Both the position numbers and the translations under genes were made by a program. The notes beneath the pieces are model-generated. The model made no database searches. It was given only the letters and a program-made list of their open reading frames with translations, and was not told the origin of the DNA. Below, piece by piece: positions 23,028 through 32,258 of a stretch of 64,000 nucleotides of DNA. The first letter of the stretch is position 1, and the number at the start of each line of letters is the position of its first letter. The DNA is from Candidatus Microthrix subdominans (GTDB taxonomy: Bacteria; Actinomycetota; Acidimicrobiia; Acidimicrobiales; Microtrichaceae), in NCBI GenBank assembly GCA_016719385.1, contig JADJZA010000001.1, positions 1,054,001 to 1,118,000 on the forward strand, given 5' to 3'.

Positions 23028-23137
23028 AAGGCCCACGATCCTAGCCCAGCTGGCGGACGCCCAGGTAAGCGTGGGAGACGCGTCGACGGCCCTTCCCCCC
23101 ACCTCTGGGGGACCAAACATCGCACGCTCACATGTGT

Positions 23138-23214
23138 TGGTCGGGACGGGGAGATTTGAACTCCCGACCCCCTGCTCCCAAAGCAGGTGCGCTACCAGGC
23201 TGCGCCACGTCCCG
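23138..23214 (-). tRNA. tRNA-Pro (TGG)
   Basis: Minus-strand cloverleaf: acceptor CGGGACG/CGTCCCG, D arm GCGCAGCCTGGTAGCGC, anticodon loop TTTGGGA (anticodon TGG), T arm GGGAGTTCAAATCTCCC, discriminator A, and an encoded CCA. 77 bases including CCA. Confidence 0.95.
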
Positions 23215-23297
23215 TCGACAGGGCCGACCTTGGACACACTATCGGAGCGGCCCGAGGCGCCCCGGCAGCGGATCGCCCGGTCGGGCAGACTGGAATC

Positions 23298-23585
23298 GTG
23301 AGTGACTTCCTGGCCATGTTTGGCGTGCTGCTCGTAGCGGCCGCCCCGCTGGCGCTGTCGGTGTTCGCCCTCTTGGACGCGGCTCGACGACCGGCGTGGG
23401 CCTGGTCGCTGGCCGAACGCCCACAGGCGATGTGGATGGCGATGATCCTCCTCGGGACCTTCCTGTCGGTGCTCGGGGTCGGGCTCTCGCTGTGGTACCT
23501 GCTGAAGGTTCGGCCGGTGATCTCGGCGGTGGAGAATGGCGTGATCCCGCCGTCCCGTTCGGAGTCCCGGCCAATTGACCCCTAG
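23298..23585 (+). CDS. Small membrane protein, DUF2516-like (95 aa)
   Basis: GTG at 23298 starts VSDFLAMFGVLLVAAAPLAL. Two membrane helices (residues 5-25 and 47-70) flank VFALLDAARRPAWAWSLAER, the short loop typical of DUF2516 proteins that sit beside clp or cell-envelope genes in actinobacteria. It is 12 bases upstream of tig. Function unknown. Confidence 0.65.
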   Translation: MSDFLAMFGVLLVAAAPLALSVFALLDAARRPAWAWSLAERPQAMWMAMILLGTFLSVLGVGLSLWYLLKVRPVISAVENGVIPPSRSESRPIDP

Positions 23586-23597
23586 GATGCCCGACCA

Positions 23598-25097
23598 ATG
23601 AAGTCTGTCGTAGAGCCTCTCGAAGGCAACAAGGTCAAGGTCCGCATCGAACTCGAGGACGCGGAGTTCGATTCCGCACTCGATGAAGCCTGGGTAAAGA
23701 TCGCCAAAGAGGCGCGCTTGCCCGGCTTTCGTCAGGGCAAGGTGCCCAAGCAGGTGGTGAAGAGCCACGTCGACGCCGGCTATGCCCGGGGCGAAGCGAT
23801 CCAGGTGGCCGTGCCGCGCGCCTATGACGAGGCCATCCGCGAGCTCGAGGTCGATGCGATCGATCAGCCCGATATCGAGCTTGACGAGGGGGCCGAAGAG
23901 GGTCCGGTCGTCTTCACCGCCACCGTCGAGGTTCGGCCCGAACTCACCATCGAGGGCTACGGAAGCCTCGAGGTGAGCATCGTCAACCCGCATGCGGGTG
24001 ACGATGAGGTCGCCGACCAGATCGACAAGCTGCGCACCCAGTTCGGCGAGCTGGTCGATGCTGAGCGTCCGGTGGAGGACGACGACTACGTCACGCTCAA
24101 CCTGGTGGGTAGTCGGGACGGCGAGGAAATCGCCGGCATGACCGCCGAGAACTACCTGTACCAGGTGGGTTCGGGCGGTGTGGTCCCGGAGCTGGACACC
24201 AACCTCATCGGGTTGGAGAACGGCGAGACGACCACGTTCGAGGCGGCCGATCCGGCCGCGCCGGTCGAGCCTGACGACGACGCCGATTCGGACGAGCCGG
24301 ACGCGGCCGAGCCGCCGACGATCACCTTCGAGGTGGAGGTGCTCGGCGTCCAGGAGCGCCAGTTGCCCGACCTGACCGATGAGTGGGTGGCCGACGCCAC
24401 CGAGTTCGAGACCGTGGCCGAGCTGCGCGACGACTTTGTCGAGAAGTTGAGCGCACAGCAGCGGGAGCGGGCCCAGAACGAGGTCCGCAACGAGCTGGCG
24501 ACCGCACTGGTCGACCTGGTGACCGAGGACGTCCCCGAGGCGTTGGTCCAGTCCGGTGCTCAGGAGCAGCTGGAATCGATGGCCCGCACCTTGTCCCAGT
24601 CGGGCATCGAGCTCGGCCAGTACCTGCAGATGACCGGGCAGGAGCCCGATGCCTTCCGCGCTCAGCTCACCCAGGAGGGCGAACGGCAGGCGAAGGTCGA
24701 TCTTGCTTTGCGTGCGGTCGCCGCCGATCAGGGCCTGAAGCCGACCGATGACGAGCTCGACGAGGAGCTGGCGCACTTGGCCTTCCACGCCGAGGTGGAC
24801 ATCGAGGTCGCCCGCACCAACCTGGCCTCCAACGGTCAGATGCCGGCGCTCCGTGCCGACCTGGCCAAGCGCAAGGCGATGGACTGGTTGATCGACACCG
24901 CCACGATCACCGATTCATCCGGCGCGCCGGTCGATCCGGAACTACTCAAGCTGGATCCCCACGATCACGGTGACGACCACGGCGATCACGCGGGTGACGA
25001 GGCAGCGACGGGGGACGCGCCCGACACTGGTCAGCCGGTCGACGCTGACAGCGCCGACGGCGACACCGATTCGAGCGACCCCGAAGCTGAGGCCTAG
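23598..25097 (+). CDS. tig: Trigger factor
   Basis: 499 residues. The N-terminal ribosome-binding domain contains LPGFRQGKVPKQVVKS (the GFRxGKxP tail signature). A PPIase/FKBP-like middle domain (about residues 150-250) carries an acidic insertion PVEPDDDADSDEPDAAEPP, and the C-terminal helical chaperone domain follows. The tail is Asp/His-rich (DPHDHGDDHGDHAGD), as often seen in actinobacterial Tig. The protein binds nascent chains at the ribosome exit. It is first of tig-clpP-clpX; the clpP ATG follows the TAG directly. Confidence 0.95.
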   Translation: MKSVVEPLEGNKVKVRIELEDAEFDSALDEAWVKIAKEARLPGFRQGKVPKQVVKSHVDAGYARGEAIQVAVPRAYDEAIRELEVDAIDQPDIELDEGAEEGPVVFTATVEVRPELTIEGYGSLEVSIVNPHAGDDEVADQIDKLRTQFGELVDAERPVEDDDYVTLNLVGSRDGEEIAGMTAENYLYQVGSGGVVPELDTNLIGLENGETTTFEAADPAAPVEPDDDADSDEPDAAEPPTITFEVEVLGVQERQLPDLTDEWVADATEFETVAELRDDFVEKLSAQQRERAQNEVRNELATALVDLVTEDVPEALVQSGAQEQLESMARTLSQSGIELGQYLQMTGQEPDAFRAQLTQEGERQAKVDLALRAVAADQGLKPTDDELDEELAHLAFHAEVDIEVARTNLASNGQMPALRADLAKRKAMDWLIDTATITDSSGAPVDPELLKLDPHDHGDDHGDHAGDEAATGDAPDTGQPVDADSADGDTDSSDPEAEA

Positions 25098-25793
25098 ATG
25101 ACCCTGCACCTGCCCCCGACCGCCAGCGTGAACCAGCCCGCCGACGGCCTGGCCTCGCTGAGCGCCACCAACTACATGGTGCCCAACGTGATCGAGCAGA
25201 CCTCGCGGGGGGAGCGCTACAGCGACCTGTACTCGCGGTTGCTGCGGGAGAACATCATCTTCCTGTCGACACCGATCGACGACACGGTCGCCAACCTGGT
25301 GTGCGCCCAGCTGTTGTTCCTCGAGGGTGAAGACCCCGATAAGGACATCAACCTGTACATCAACTCGCCGGGCGGCGACATCAATGCCCTGTTCGCGATC
25401 TACGACACGATGCAGTACATCCGGCCGGAGATCAACACGATCTGCCTCGGTCAGGCGGCCTCGGCGGCCGCCGTGCTGCTGGCGGCCGGCACCAAGGGCA
25501 AGCGCCTGGCGTTGCCCCACGCCCGGGTGCTGATCCACCAGCCCCACGGGCAGTCGGGTTATGCCCAGGCCTCCGACATCGAGATTGCCGCCAGGGAGAT
25601 CATGCGCCTGAAGCAGGCGCTCGAGGAGGTGCTGGCCGAGCACACCGGCCAGGACCTGGCCAGGATCGCCGCCGACACCGAGCGCGACTTCATCATGACC
25701 GCCCAGGAAGCGAAGGACTACGGCGTGATCGACGAGGTCATCGACATCCGCAGCGGCGAGCGCACCGACGGGCCGATCGCCCCACCGAAGTAG
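25098..25793 (+). CDS. clpP: ATP-dependent Clp protease proteolytic subunit (ClpP2-like)
   Basis: 231 residues with the catalytic triad: Ser in LGQAASAAAVLLAAG, His in VLIHQPHG, and the later Asp in the DLARIAADTERD region. GQAASAAAVL (rather than GQAASMGA) is the ClpP2 form of actinobacteria. ClpP forms the barrel that degrades proteins fed by ClpX or ClpC. The ATG abuts the tig stop. Only one clpP is present between tig and clpX, where actinobacteria usually have clpP1 and clpP2 together. Confidence 0.95.
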   Translation: MTLHLPPTASVNQPADGLASLSATNYMVPNVIEQTSRGERYSDLYSRLLRENIIFLSTPIDDTVANLVCAQLLFLEGEDPDKDINLYINSPGGDINALFAIYDTMQYIRPEINTICLGQAASAAAVLLAAGTKGKRLALPHARVLIHQPHGQSGYAQASDIEIAAREIMRLKQALEEVLAEHTGQDLARIAADTERDFIMTAQEAKDYGVIDEVIDIRSGERTDGPIAPPK

Positions 25794-26054
25794 TCGGCCG
25801 GACGACCGCGGCGGTGGCGGCGCGCATCCCGTTCGGCCGCCGTCGGCCATCCGGGACTCCGTGGCCGGGGCGGTGCCCTAGGATGTTGACCAGAAGAGCG
25901 GGGGACCCGCTGGTCGGGCCGCTATGCGACGCGTCGCGGCACCAGGTCGTGGCCGAAGTGGGCGGCGAGTGTCACCGGCAACGGTCCCCGAAGCACGATG
26001 GCCGGCCGCCTACGCTGGCCAGCCCAGCCGACCGATCAGGGAGAGGCCAGCAAC

Positions 26055-27332
26055 GTGGCTAAGTTCGACGGAGGAAGCGAACTCCTCAAGTGCTCATTCT
26101 GCGGCAAGTCCCAGAAGCAGGTGAAAAAGTTGATCGCCGGGCCCGGCGTCTACATCTGTGACGAGTGCATCGAGCTGTGCAACGAGATCATCGAGGAGGA
26201 ACTGGCCGAGGGTTCCGAGTTCACGCTGGAGCACCTGCCCAAGCCCAAGGAGATCTCGGCGTTCCTCGACGAGTACATCATCGGTCAGGAGCAGGCCAAG
26301 AAGGTCTTCAGCGTCGCGGTCTACAACCATTACAAGCGGGTGAAGCACGCCCAGAAGACCGGACGCGACGACGTCGAGCTGTCGAAGAGCAACCTGTTGC
26401 TGCTCGGCCCGACCGGCTGCGGCAAGACGCTGATGGCCCAGACGTTGGCCCGCATGCTGAACGTGCCGTTCGCCGTCGCCGACGCCACCAGCCTGACCGA
26501 GGCCGGCTACGTGGGCGAGGATGTTGAAAACATCCTGTTGAAGCTGTTGCAGGCCGCCGACTTCGACGTGAAGAAGGCCGAGACCGGCATCATCTACATC
26601 GACGAGATCGACAAGGTGGCCCGCAAGGCCGAGAACCCGTCGATCACGCGCGACGTGTCCGGCGAAGGCGTCCAGCAGGCGTTGCTGAAGATCATCGAGG
26701 GCACGGTGGCCTCGGTGCCGCCCCAGGGCGGTCGCAAGCACCCCCACCAGGAGTTCATCCAGATCGACACGTCCAACGTGTTGTTCGTGTGCGCCGGAGC
26801 GTTCGCCGGCCTCGAGGGAATCATCGAAAACCGGGTGGGCAAGAAGTCGATGGGCTTCGGCGCCGAGGTGCGCACGCTGCACGAGCGCGATGAGGGTGCG
26901 TTGTTCCGCAACGTGATGCCCGAGGACCTGCTGAAGTTCGGGCTGATCCCCGAGTTCGTTGGCCGTCTGCCGGTGATCGGCGTGGTCGACGGCTTGGACC
27001 GTGAGGCCCTGACCTCGATCCTTACCGAGCCCAAGAACGCCCTGGTCGCCCAGTTTCAGCGCATGTTCGAGCTCGACGACGTCGAGCTGGAGTTCAGCCC
27101 CGAGGCCCTCGACGCGATTGCGGATCTGGCCCTGGCTCGCGGCACCGGTGCCCGCGGCCTGCGGGCGCTGATGGAGGAAGTGCTCCTCGGCGTGATGTAC
27201 GACCTGCCCGGTCGCAGCGACGTCGGCAAGGTCGTGATCGACGATGCGGTCGTGCTCGACAAGGTGAACCCGACGCTCGTGTTGCGCAAGGAGATGGCGC
27301 GCACCACCCGACCCCGTCGGGCCGCCTCCTGA
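26055..27332 (+). CDS. clpX: ATP-dependent Clp protease ATP-binding subunit ClpX
   Basis: 425 residues from GTG 26055 (VAKFDGGSEL; GGAGAGG upstream). The N-terminal zinc-binding domain has CSFC and CDEC pairs. The AAA+ core has Walker A GPTGCGKT, Walker B IIYIDEID, the pore loop GYVGED and the RDVSGEGVQQALLK region, and the C-terminal small domain has GTGARGLRALMEE. It unfolds substrates, including SsrA-tagged proteins, into ClpP; ssrA and smpB are also in this window. A 260-base gap separates it from clpP. Confidence 0.97.
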   Translation: MAKFDGGSELLKCSFCGKSQKQVKKLIAGPGVYICDECIELCNEIIEEELAEGSEFTLEHLPKPKEISAFLDEYIIGQEQAKKVFSVAVYNHYKRVKHAQKTGRDDVELSKSNLLLLGPTGCGKTLMAQTLARMLNVPFAVADATSLTEAGYVGEDVENILLKLLQAADFDVKKAETGIIYIDEIDKVARKAENPSITRDVSGEGVQQALLKIIEGTVASVPPQGGRKHPHQEFIQIDTSNVLFVCAGAFAGLEGIIENRVGKKSMGFGAEVRTLHERDEGALFRNVMPEDLLKFGLIPEFVGRLPVIGVVDGLDREALTSILTEPKNALVAQFQRMFELDDVELEFSPEALDAIADLALARGTGARGLRALMEEVLLGVMYDLPGRSDVGKVVIDDAVVLDKVNPTLVLRKEMARTTRPRRAAS

Positions 27333-27349
27333 GCCGCTCGGGCCGACGC

Positions 27350-28762
27350 GTGCCCAAGGGCGGGCCGGCCGGCGTCGGCCTGGGCGACCCGTACCGTTGG
27401 CTCGACGGCCTGGTCGATCACGAGACCTCCTCGCCGGGCATCGCCGAGGGCAGGCTTCGACCCGGGGGGCCTCCGGTCGCAGGATCGGGCGGCGCCGACG
27501 ACGCGCTCGATCCGATGCGTCGCCTGTGCGCGCTGCTCGGGGATCCCCAACGTGCGGCACCGGTGATCATGATCACCGGCACCAACGGCAAGGGCACGGT
27601 CGCCACGCTGCTGACCCGACTGTTGATGGCCTCGGGGCTGACCGTTGGCACGACCACCTCGCCGGACCTGGGCTCGGTGCTCGAGCGGGTGGCGATCGAT
27701 GACGAGCCGGTCGAGGTCGAGACGCTTGGCGAGGCGCTGGCGGCCGTCTCCTTGGCCGCCCGCTCGATGGACGCGCCGCCCACCCGGTTCGAGGCGCTGA
27801 TCGCTGCGGCCTATCGAACCTTCGCCGACGCGGCCGTCGAGGCCGTCGTTGTCGAAGTGGGCATGTTGGGTCGCGACGACGCCACCAACGTGGCCGACGC
27901 CGTCGTGGCGGTCGTGACCAACATCGGACGGGATCATCACCCCGGCGGTGCGGGCTGGGAGCAGGCGGTGGCCACCGCCAAGGCGGGCATCGTCCGCCCC
28001 GACGCCACCCTGGTGCTCGGGCCGATGAGCGACGACTTGGCTGCGGTGATCGAGGCCGAGGGTCCGGCGCGAACCGTCCGGGTGGGCGACGGCCTGAGCG
28101 TCGACAGCGACCTGGTGGCCATCGGAGGGCACCAGACGGAGTTGCGCACCGAGTGGGGAATCCACCCGGAGGTGTTCGTACCGGCCTTCGGGTCGTGGGT
28201 GGCCGGTGCAGCGTTGCTCGCCGTCGCCGCAGCCGAGGCCTTCTTCGACCGGGCGGTGGCCGACGAGGTGATCGACGAGGCGTTCGCCGGCGTCAAACTT
28301 CGGGGTCGGGCCGAGGTGATCTCCCATCAACCCCTCGTGATCCTCGACGCGGCCCACAACCCGGACGCAGCGCAGGCCCTCGGCGAAACGCTGAGCGATG
28401 AGTTTGACGTCATCGGGGCGAGGCTGGCCGTCGTGGGTTTGCTCGCCGGCCGGGATCCCCTCGCCTACGCCCAGGCCCTGCTCGGGGCCCGTCTCGACTC
28501 GGTGATCATCACGCAACCGCCCTCGCCGAGGGCGGCCGAACTTGCCCCGGTGGTCGAGGCGTTCACTTCGGCCGGCCTCTCGGTCGAGTCGGTGGCCGAC
28601 CCGGAGACGGCGCTGGCCAGGGCGATGCGCCACACCGATGAGGAGGACCTGCTGGTCGTCGCCGGTTCGATGACGCTGTTGCCCCTGGCGCGCGACGTGA
28701 TCGAGGCGATCCTCGAGGTGGCCGCCGACGCCGTCGAGCCTGAGTTCCACGAGCCGGACTGA
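27350..28762 (+). CDS. folC: Folylpolyglutamate synthase / dihydrofolate synthase
   Basis: 470 residues of Mur-ligase fold: P-loop MITGTNGKGTVATLL, TTTSPDLGSVLERV, EVGMLGRDDATN (metal and substrate site), and C-terminal VILDAAHNPDAAQAL. It adds glutamates to folates and probably also joins dihydropteroate with glutamate. Starts 17 bases after clpX and is followed by ndk. The first 60 residues before the P-loop are Gly/Pro-rich; a later start is possible. Confidence 0.92.
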   Translation: MPKGGPAGVGLGDPYRWLDGLVDHETSSPGIAEGRLRPGGPPVAGSGGADDALDPMRRLCALLGDPQRAAPVIMITGTNGKGTVATLLTRLLMASGLTVGTTTSPDLGSVLERVAIDDEPVEVETLGEALAAVSLAARSMDAPPTRFEALIAAAYRTFADAAVEAVVVEVGMLGRDDATNVADAVVAVVTNIGRDHHPGGAGWEQAVATAKAGIVRPDATLVLGPMSDDLAAVIEAEGPARTVRVGDGLSVDSDLVAIGGHQTELRTEWGIHPEVFVPAFGSWVAGAALLAVAAAEAFFDRAVADEVIDEAFAGVKLRGRAEVISHQPLVILDAAHNPDAAQALGETLSDEFDVIGARLAVVGLLAGRDPLAYAQALLGARLDSVIITQPPSPRAAELAPVVEAFTSAGLSVESVADPETALARAMRHTDEEDLLVVAGSMTLLPLARDVIEAILEVAADAVEPEFHEPD

Positions 28763-28811
28763 CGTCCTCGGTTGGGGACCGACCTCATCGGGTCAACTAT
28801 CGTCGGGCGCC

Positions 28812-29219
28812 GTGAACCGCACCCTGATCATCTGTAAGCCCGATGCCGTCGAACGCAATCTCGTGGGGGAGATACTGCGTCGATTCGAAGCGAAGGGCCT
28901 GAGCCTCGTGGCCGCCGAGCTGCGCACCGTCGACGTCGCCACCTCGCGGCAGCACTACGCCGAGCACGTCGACAAGCCCTTCTACGGCGAGCTGGAGGAG
29001 TTCATCACGCGGGGGCCGAGCCTGCTCGGCGTGCTCGAGGGCACCGATGACACGTGGTCGATGGTTCGCTCGATGATGGGGGCCACCAACCCGGCTGAGG
29101 CTGCGCCCGGCACGATCCGCGGCGACCTGGCGACGTTGTTCACCGAGAACCTGATCCACGGTTCGGACTCGGCCGAGTCGGCCGAGCGGGAGATCGGGAT
29201 CTTCTTTCCCGACCTGTAG
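28812..29219 (+). CDS. ndk: Nucleoside diphosphate kinase
   Basis: 135 residues from GTG 28812: NRTLIICKPDAVERNLVGEI, the RxMMGATNPAEA loop and the phosphorylated histidine in ENLIHGSDSAESA, all diagnostic. Transfers gamma-phosphate between NTPs and NDPs. Adjacent to folC, as in many actinobacteria. Confidence 0.97.
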   Translation: MNRTLIICKPDAVERNLVGEILRRFEAKGLSLVAAELRTVDVATSRQHYAEHVDKPFYGELEEFITRGPSLLGVLEGTDDTWSMVRSMMGATNPAEAAPGTIRGDLATLFTENLIHGSDSAESAEREIGIFFPDL

Positions 29220-29312
29220 CCAGGACCAGCGGGCGGGTCGGCGCTGACTGGCCGTCGGCAGGGATTCCTCGAAAAGACCTGCCCCCGCCCTAGACCTGCG
29301 GAACGTCAGGCC

Positions 29313-29355
29313 GTAACATTGAGTTTCGGTTACGAGATGTCGCTTGTGTCGTAAC
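29313..29355. promoter_or_regulatory. GTTACGA/TCGTAAC inverted repeat upstream of mreB
   Basis: In the 255-base gap before mreB, GTTACGA (29329-29335) and TCGTAAC (29349-29355) form an inverted repeat with 13 bases between, and a further GTAAC lies at 29313-29317. An A-rich patch (CCCCGAAAAAAA) follows. Could be an operator or a protein-binding site controlling the rod-shape operon. No convincing promoter hexamers identified. Confidence 0.3.
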
Positions 29356-29474
29356 AAAAGCCATCAAAACACCCCGAAAAAAATGCACCCGCCGATCGTT
29401 CGCTGTCGTCGGTCTGGTCTAGTGTTGGTCCGTTGACCGGCTCTGACCGGCGCCGGCGAGGCAGAGGTATTCCC

Positions 29475-30506
29475 ATGTCCATGCGCAACACCTTCTCGAT
29501 GGGCCGAGATCTCGCGATCGACCTCGGCACGGCCAACACGTTGGTGTATGTCCGGGGTGAAGGCATCGTCCTGTCCGAACCCTCCGTGGTGGCGGTCAAC
29601 ACCATCGATGGTTCGCCGCTGGCGGTCGGCCACGAGGCCAAGAAGATGATCGGCCGCACCCCGAGCCACATCCAGGCAATCCGTCCGCTGAAGGACGGCG
29701 TGATCTCCGACTTCGAGATCTGCGAAAAGATGCTGCGCTACTTCATCCAGAAGGTGCATAAAGGTCGCTTCGCCAAGCCCCGCATGGTGATCTGCGTTCC
29801 CGGCGGGGTCACCGGGGTGGAGCAGCGGGCGGTCAAGGAGGCCGCCGAGCGCGCCGGGGCCCGCAAGCCGGTGTACATCATCGAGGAACCGGTCGCCGCC
29901 GCCATCGGTGCCGGCCTGCCCATTCACGAGCCCCGCGGCAACATGATCGTCGACATCGGCGGTGGCACCACCGAAGTGGCGGTCATCTCGTTGGGCGGCG
30001 TTGTCGCCAGCCAGTCGGTCCGCGTCGGGGGCGACGAACTCGACGATGCCATCATCCAGTACGTCAAGAAGGAATACAGCCTGGCCCTCGGCGAGCGTTC
30101 GGCCGAGGAGATCAAGATCAAGCTGGGCTCCGCCAACGCGATGGAAGAAGAGATCTACGCCGAGATTCGCGGCCGGGATCTGGTGTCCGGGCTGCCCAAG
30201 ACCGTCGTCACCTCGACCAAGGAGGTGCGCGAAGCGATCGCCGAGCAGGTGTCGGCCATCGTCGACGCGGTGAAGGTCACATTGGACAAGACGCCGCCCG
30301 AGCTCTCCGCCGACATCATGGATCAAGGGATCGTGCTGTCCGGCGGTGGCGCCTACCTGCGCGGGCTCGATGTGAGGCTGGCCAACGAAACCGGCATGCC
30401 GGTCAACCTGGCGGCCTACCCGCTGGACGCGGTGGCCTTGGGATCGGGCCAGTCGCTGGAGGCGTTCGACGCCTACGGCACGGTCCTGATGACCGACCCC
30501 GAGTAG
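29475..30506 (+). CDS. mreB: Rod shape-determining protein MreB
   Basis: 343 residues from ATG 29475: phosphate-1 loop AIDLGTANTLVYV, connect/phosphate-2 MIVDIGGGTTEVAVISLGG and adenosine motif GIVLSGGGAYLRGL. This is the actin-like filament that guides lateral wall synthesis. Presence of mreBCD-PBP2-rodA points to a rod or filamentous cell with dispersed elongation, unlike mycobacteria that grow at poles without MreB. Confidence 0.97.
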   Translation: MSMRNTFSMGRDLAIDLGTANTLVYVRGEGIVLSEPSVVAVNTIDGSPLAVGHEAKKMIGRTPSHIQAIRPLKDGVISDFEICEKMLRYFIQKVHKGRFAKPRMVICVPGGVTGVEQRAVKEAAERAGARKPVYIIEEPVAAAIGAGLPIHEPRGNMIVDIGGGTTEVAVISLGGVVASQSVRVGGDELDDAIIQYVKKEYSLALGERSAEEIKIKLGSANAMEEEIYAEIRGRDLVSGLPKTVVTSTKEVREAIAEQVSAIVDAVKVTLDKTPPELSADIMDQGIVLSGGGAYLRGLDVRLANETGMPVNLAAYPLDAVALGSGQSLEAFDAYGTVLMTDPE

Positions 30507-30519
30507 TACGGGAGTCGCC

Positions 30520-31599
30520 GTGGGATCCTTCGATCGTCGAACGCGCCTGCGCCTCACCATCTCGGTGGTCGTGCTGGCCTCGATCACGCTGATCACCCTC
30601 GACGGGCGCGATGTCGGGGTGATCGAGACGACCAAGTCGGCGATGGGCGATGGGCTCACCGGCGGCGACGGCGCGCTCGGCTCGCTGACCCGTCCCTTCC
30701 GCAACATGTGGCACGGGATCTCGGAGTACGACGAGCTCAAGGAGGAGAACGGCAGGCTGCGCGAGGAACTGGCCGCTCAGAAGAACCAGGGCCGGGACGA
30801 GGCGCTGGCGTCGCGCAAGCTGACCGAGCTGGCCGACCTGGTCGGGGTCACGTTCACCGCCGACTACGACACCGTCGTGGCCCGCCGGACGTCCGGGCCG
30901 AACAGCAACTGGGATTCCAACACCGCGTACCTCGACGTCGGCCGAGCGGACGGGGTGACCGAGGGCATGCCCGTCGTCAACGCCGACGGTCTGCTCGGCC
31001 AAGTGGAGAAGGCCTACGAGACCCGCTCACAGATCCGCCTGATCACCGAGGTGGACCTGCGCTTCAGCGTCCGCATCGGCGATCAAGGCCTGCCCGGCGT
31101 GGGCCACGGCGTTGGCACCTTTGACCGGCCGTGGGTGATCGACTCGGCGGTCGACCTCGGAGCGGACGTGTCGCTGGGCCAGCAGGTCGTCACCTCCGGT
31201 GTGGCCGACAGCCGCTTTCCCGCCGATCTGCCGGTGGGTACGGTCGGTCGAATCCAGGCCGACGACGCCCGCAAGCTGACCCGGCTGGACGTGAACCTGG
31301 CGGCGGACTTTGCCACCTTCGACTTCGTCCAGGTGATCAAGTGGACCCCGGACGGTCCTCGGCCCGACACCACGCCCGAGGCGGACAAGTCGGACGCAGG
31401 CGGCACCGGCGATGGAACCACCGGCGATGGAGAGTCGTCGACCCCGACCACCGAGGCCGGGCGTCCCAGCGCCGACCCCTTCGACCCGGGCGATAGCGAC
31501 GTGGGGATCAACCCGGGGTCCTCGACGACCACGGCCGATCCGACCAAATCGGGTGCGAACTCGACGACCGGTGCCGGTGGGAACCCCGTTGGCCCCTAG
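30520..31599 (+). CDS. mreC: Rod shape-determining protein MreC
   Basis: 359 residues from GTG 30520. One N-terminal helix (LRLTISVVVLASITLITL), a coiled coil (DELKEENGRLREELAAQKNQ) and the beta-rich MreC domain (GLLGQVEKAYETRSQIRLIT, GQQVVTSGVA) are followed by a 90-residue Asp/Thr/Gly-rich tail, TPEADKSDAGGTGDG and onward. MreC is a periplasmic scaffold that activates PBP2. 13 bases after mreB. Confidence 0.93.
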   Translation: MGSFDRRTRLRLTISVVVLASITLITLDGRDVGVIETTKSAMGDGLTGGDGALGSLTRPFRNMWHGISEYDELKEENGRLREELAAQKNQGRDEALASRKLTELADLVGVTFTADYDTVVARRTSGPNSNWDSNTAYLDVGRADGVTEGMPVVNADGLLGQVEKAYETRSQIRLITEVDLRFSVRIGDQGLPGVGHGVGTFDRPWVIDSAVDLGADVSLGQQVVTSGVADSRFPADLPVGTVGRIQADDARKLTRLDVNLAADFATFDFVQVIKWTPDGPRPDTTPEADKSDAGGTGDGTTGDGESSTPTTEAGRPSADPFDPGDSDVGINPGSSTTTADPTKSGANSTTGAGGNPVGP

Positions 31600-31617
31600 C
31601 AACCGCTGCGGTCATCG

Positions 31618-32121
31618 ATGAGCTGGATGGCGCGGGGGCGGTACGCCCTGGTGCTGGCGAGCGTGATCATCCTCCAGCTGGGGGTGTTTTCCGACCTGCG
31701 CCTGGGCGGCGTCCACCCTGACGTCACCCTGTTGATCGCCGTCGTGGCGGGCCTGGTCGCCGGCCCCCGGCGTGGCGTGGTCATCGGGTTCTGGGCTGGG
31801 CTGCTGATCGACCCGGTGCTGCCAACCCCGCTCGGCATGACCGCCCTGGTGTGGGCCATGGTCGGCTTCATGGCGGGGATGGCCGAGGAGATGATCAACA
31901 GCCACACCCCGCTGGGATTGTCCCTGTTCGTCCTCGGAGGTTCGGCCGGAGGCTCGCTGCTCTACGCGGTGGTCGGACAGCTCTTCGGCGCAGAGACGCT
32001 CTCCGGTTCCGACGTCGGGCGCATCGTCGGCCTGATCTCGGCGACCAACGCGTTGCTGGCATTGCCGACGATCGCCGTCATCGAGTGGGCCGAGGACGGC
32101 CGCTCGAACATCGCCCGTTAG
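31618..32121 (+). CDS. mreD: Rod shape-determining protein MreD
   Basis: 167 residues with five predicted membrane helices, MARGRYALVLASVIILQLGV at the start and PRRGVVIGFWAGLLIDPVLP in the middle, matching MreD. Completes the mreBCD trio, 18 bases after mreC. Confidence 0.88.
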   Translation: MSWMARGRYALVLASVIILQLGVFSDLRLGGVHPDVTLLIAVVAGLVAGPRRGVVIGFWAGLLIDPVLPTPLGMTALVWAMVGFMAGMAEEMINSHTPLGLSLFVLGGSAGGSLLYAVVGQLFGAETLSGSDVGRIVGLISATNALLALPTIAVIEWAEDGRSNIAR

Positions 32122-32258
32122 CGCTGGCGCCCCAACCCCCACGATCGACGGGGGCGACCGACGATGACGAGGTGACGAACGCGACATGTTGAGATCCACA
32201 GTTTTGCACCGGGCGCGGTCCGCTCCGACACCGGGGCCTGGCAAACTGGTCGATCGCC

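Noticed and set aside
21660..24788. A 1042-codon minus-strand open frame across argJ, both tRNAs and tig
   Set aside because: It is antisense to argJ and tig and crosses two tRNA genes; its His/Gly/Arg-rich composition is the usual mirror of high-GC coding sequence.
26094..28750. Long minus-strand frames opposite clpX and folC
   Set aside because: Antisense mirrors of well-identified plus-strand genes, with no motifs or start signals.
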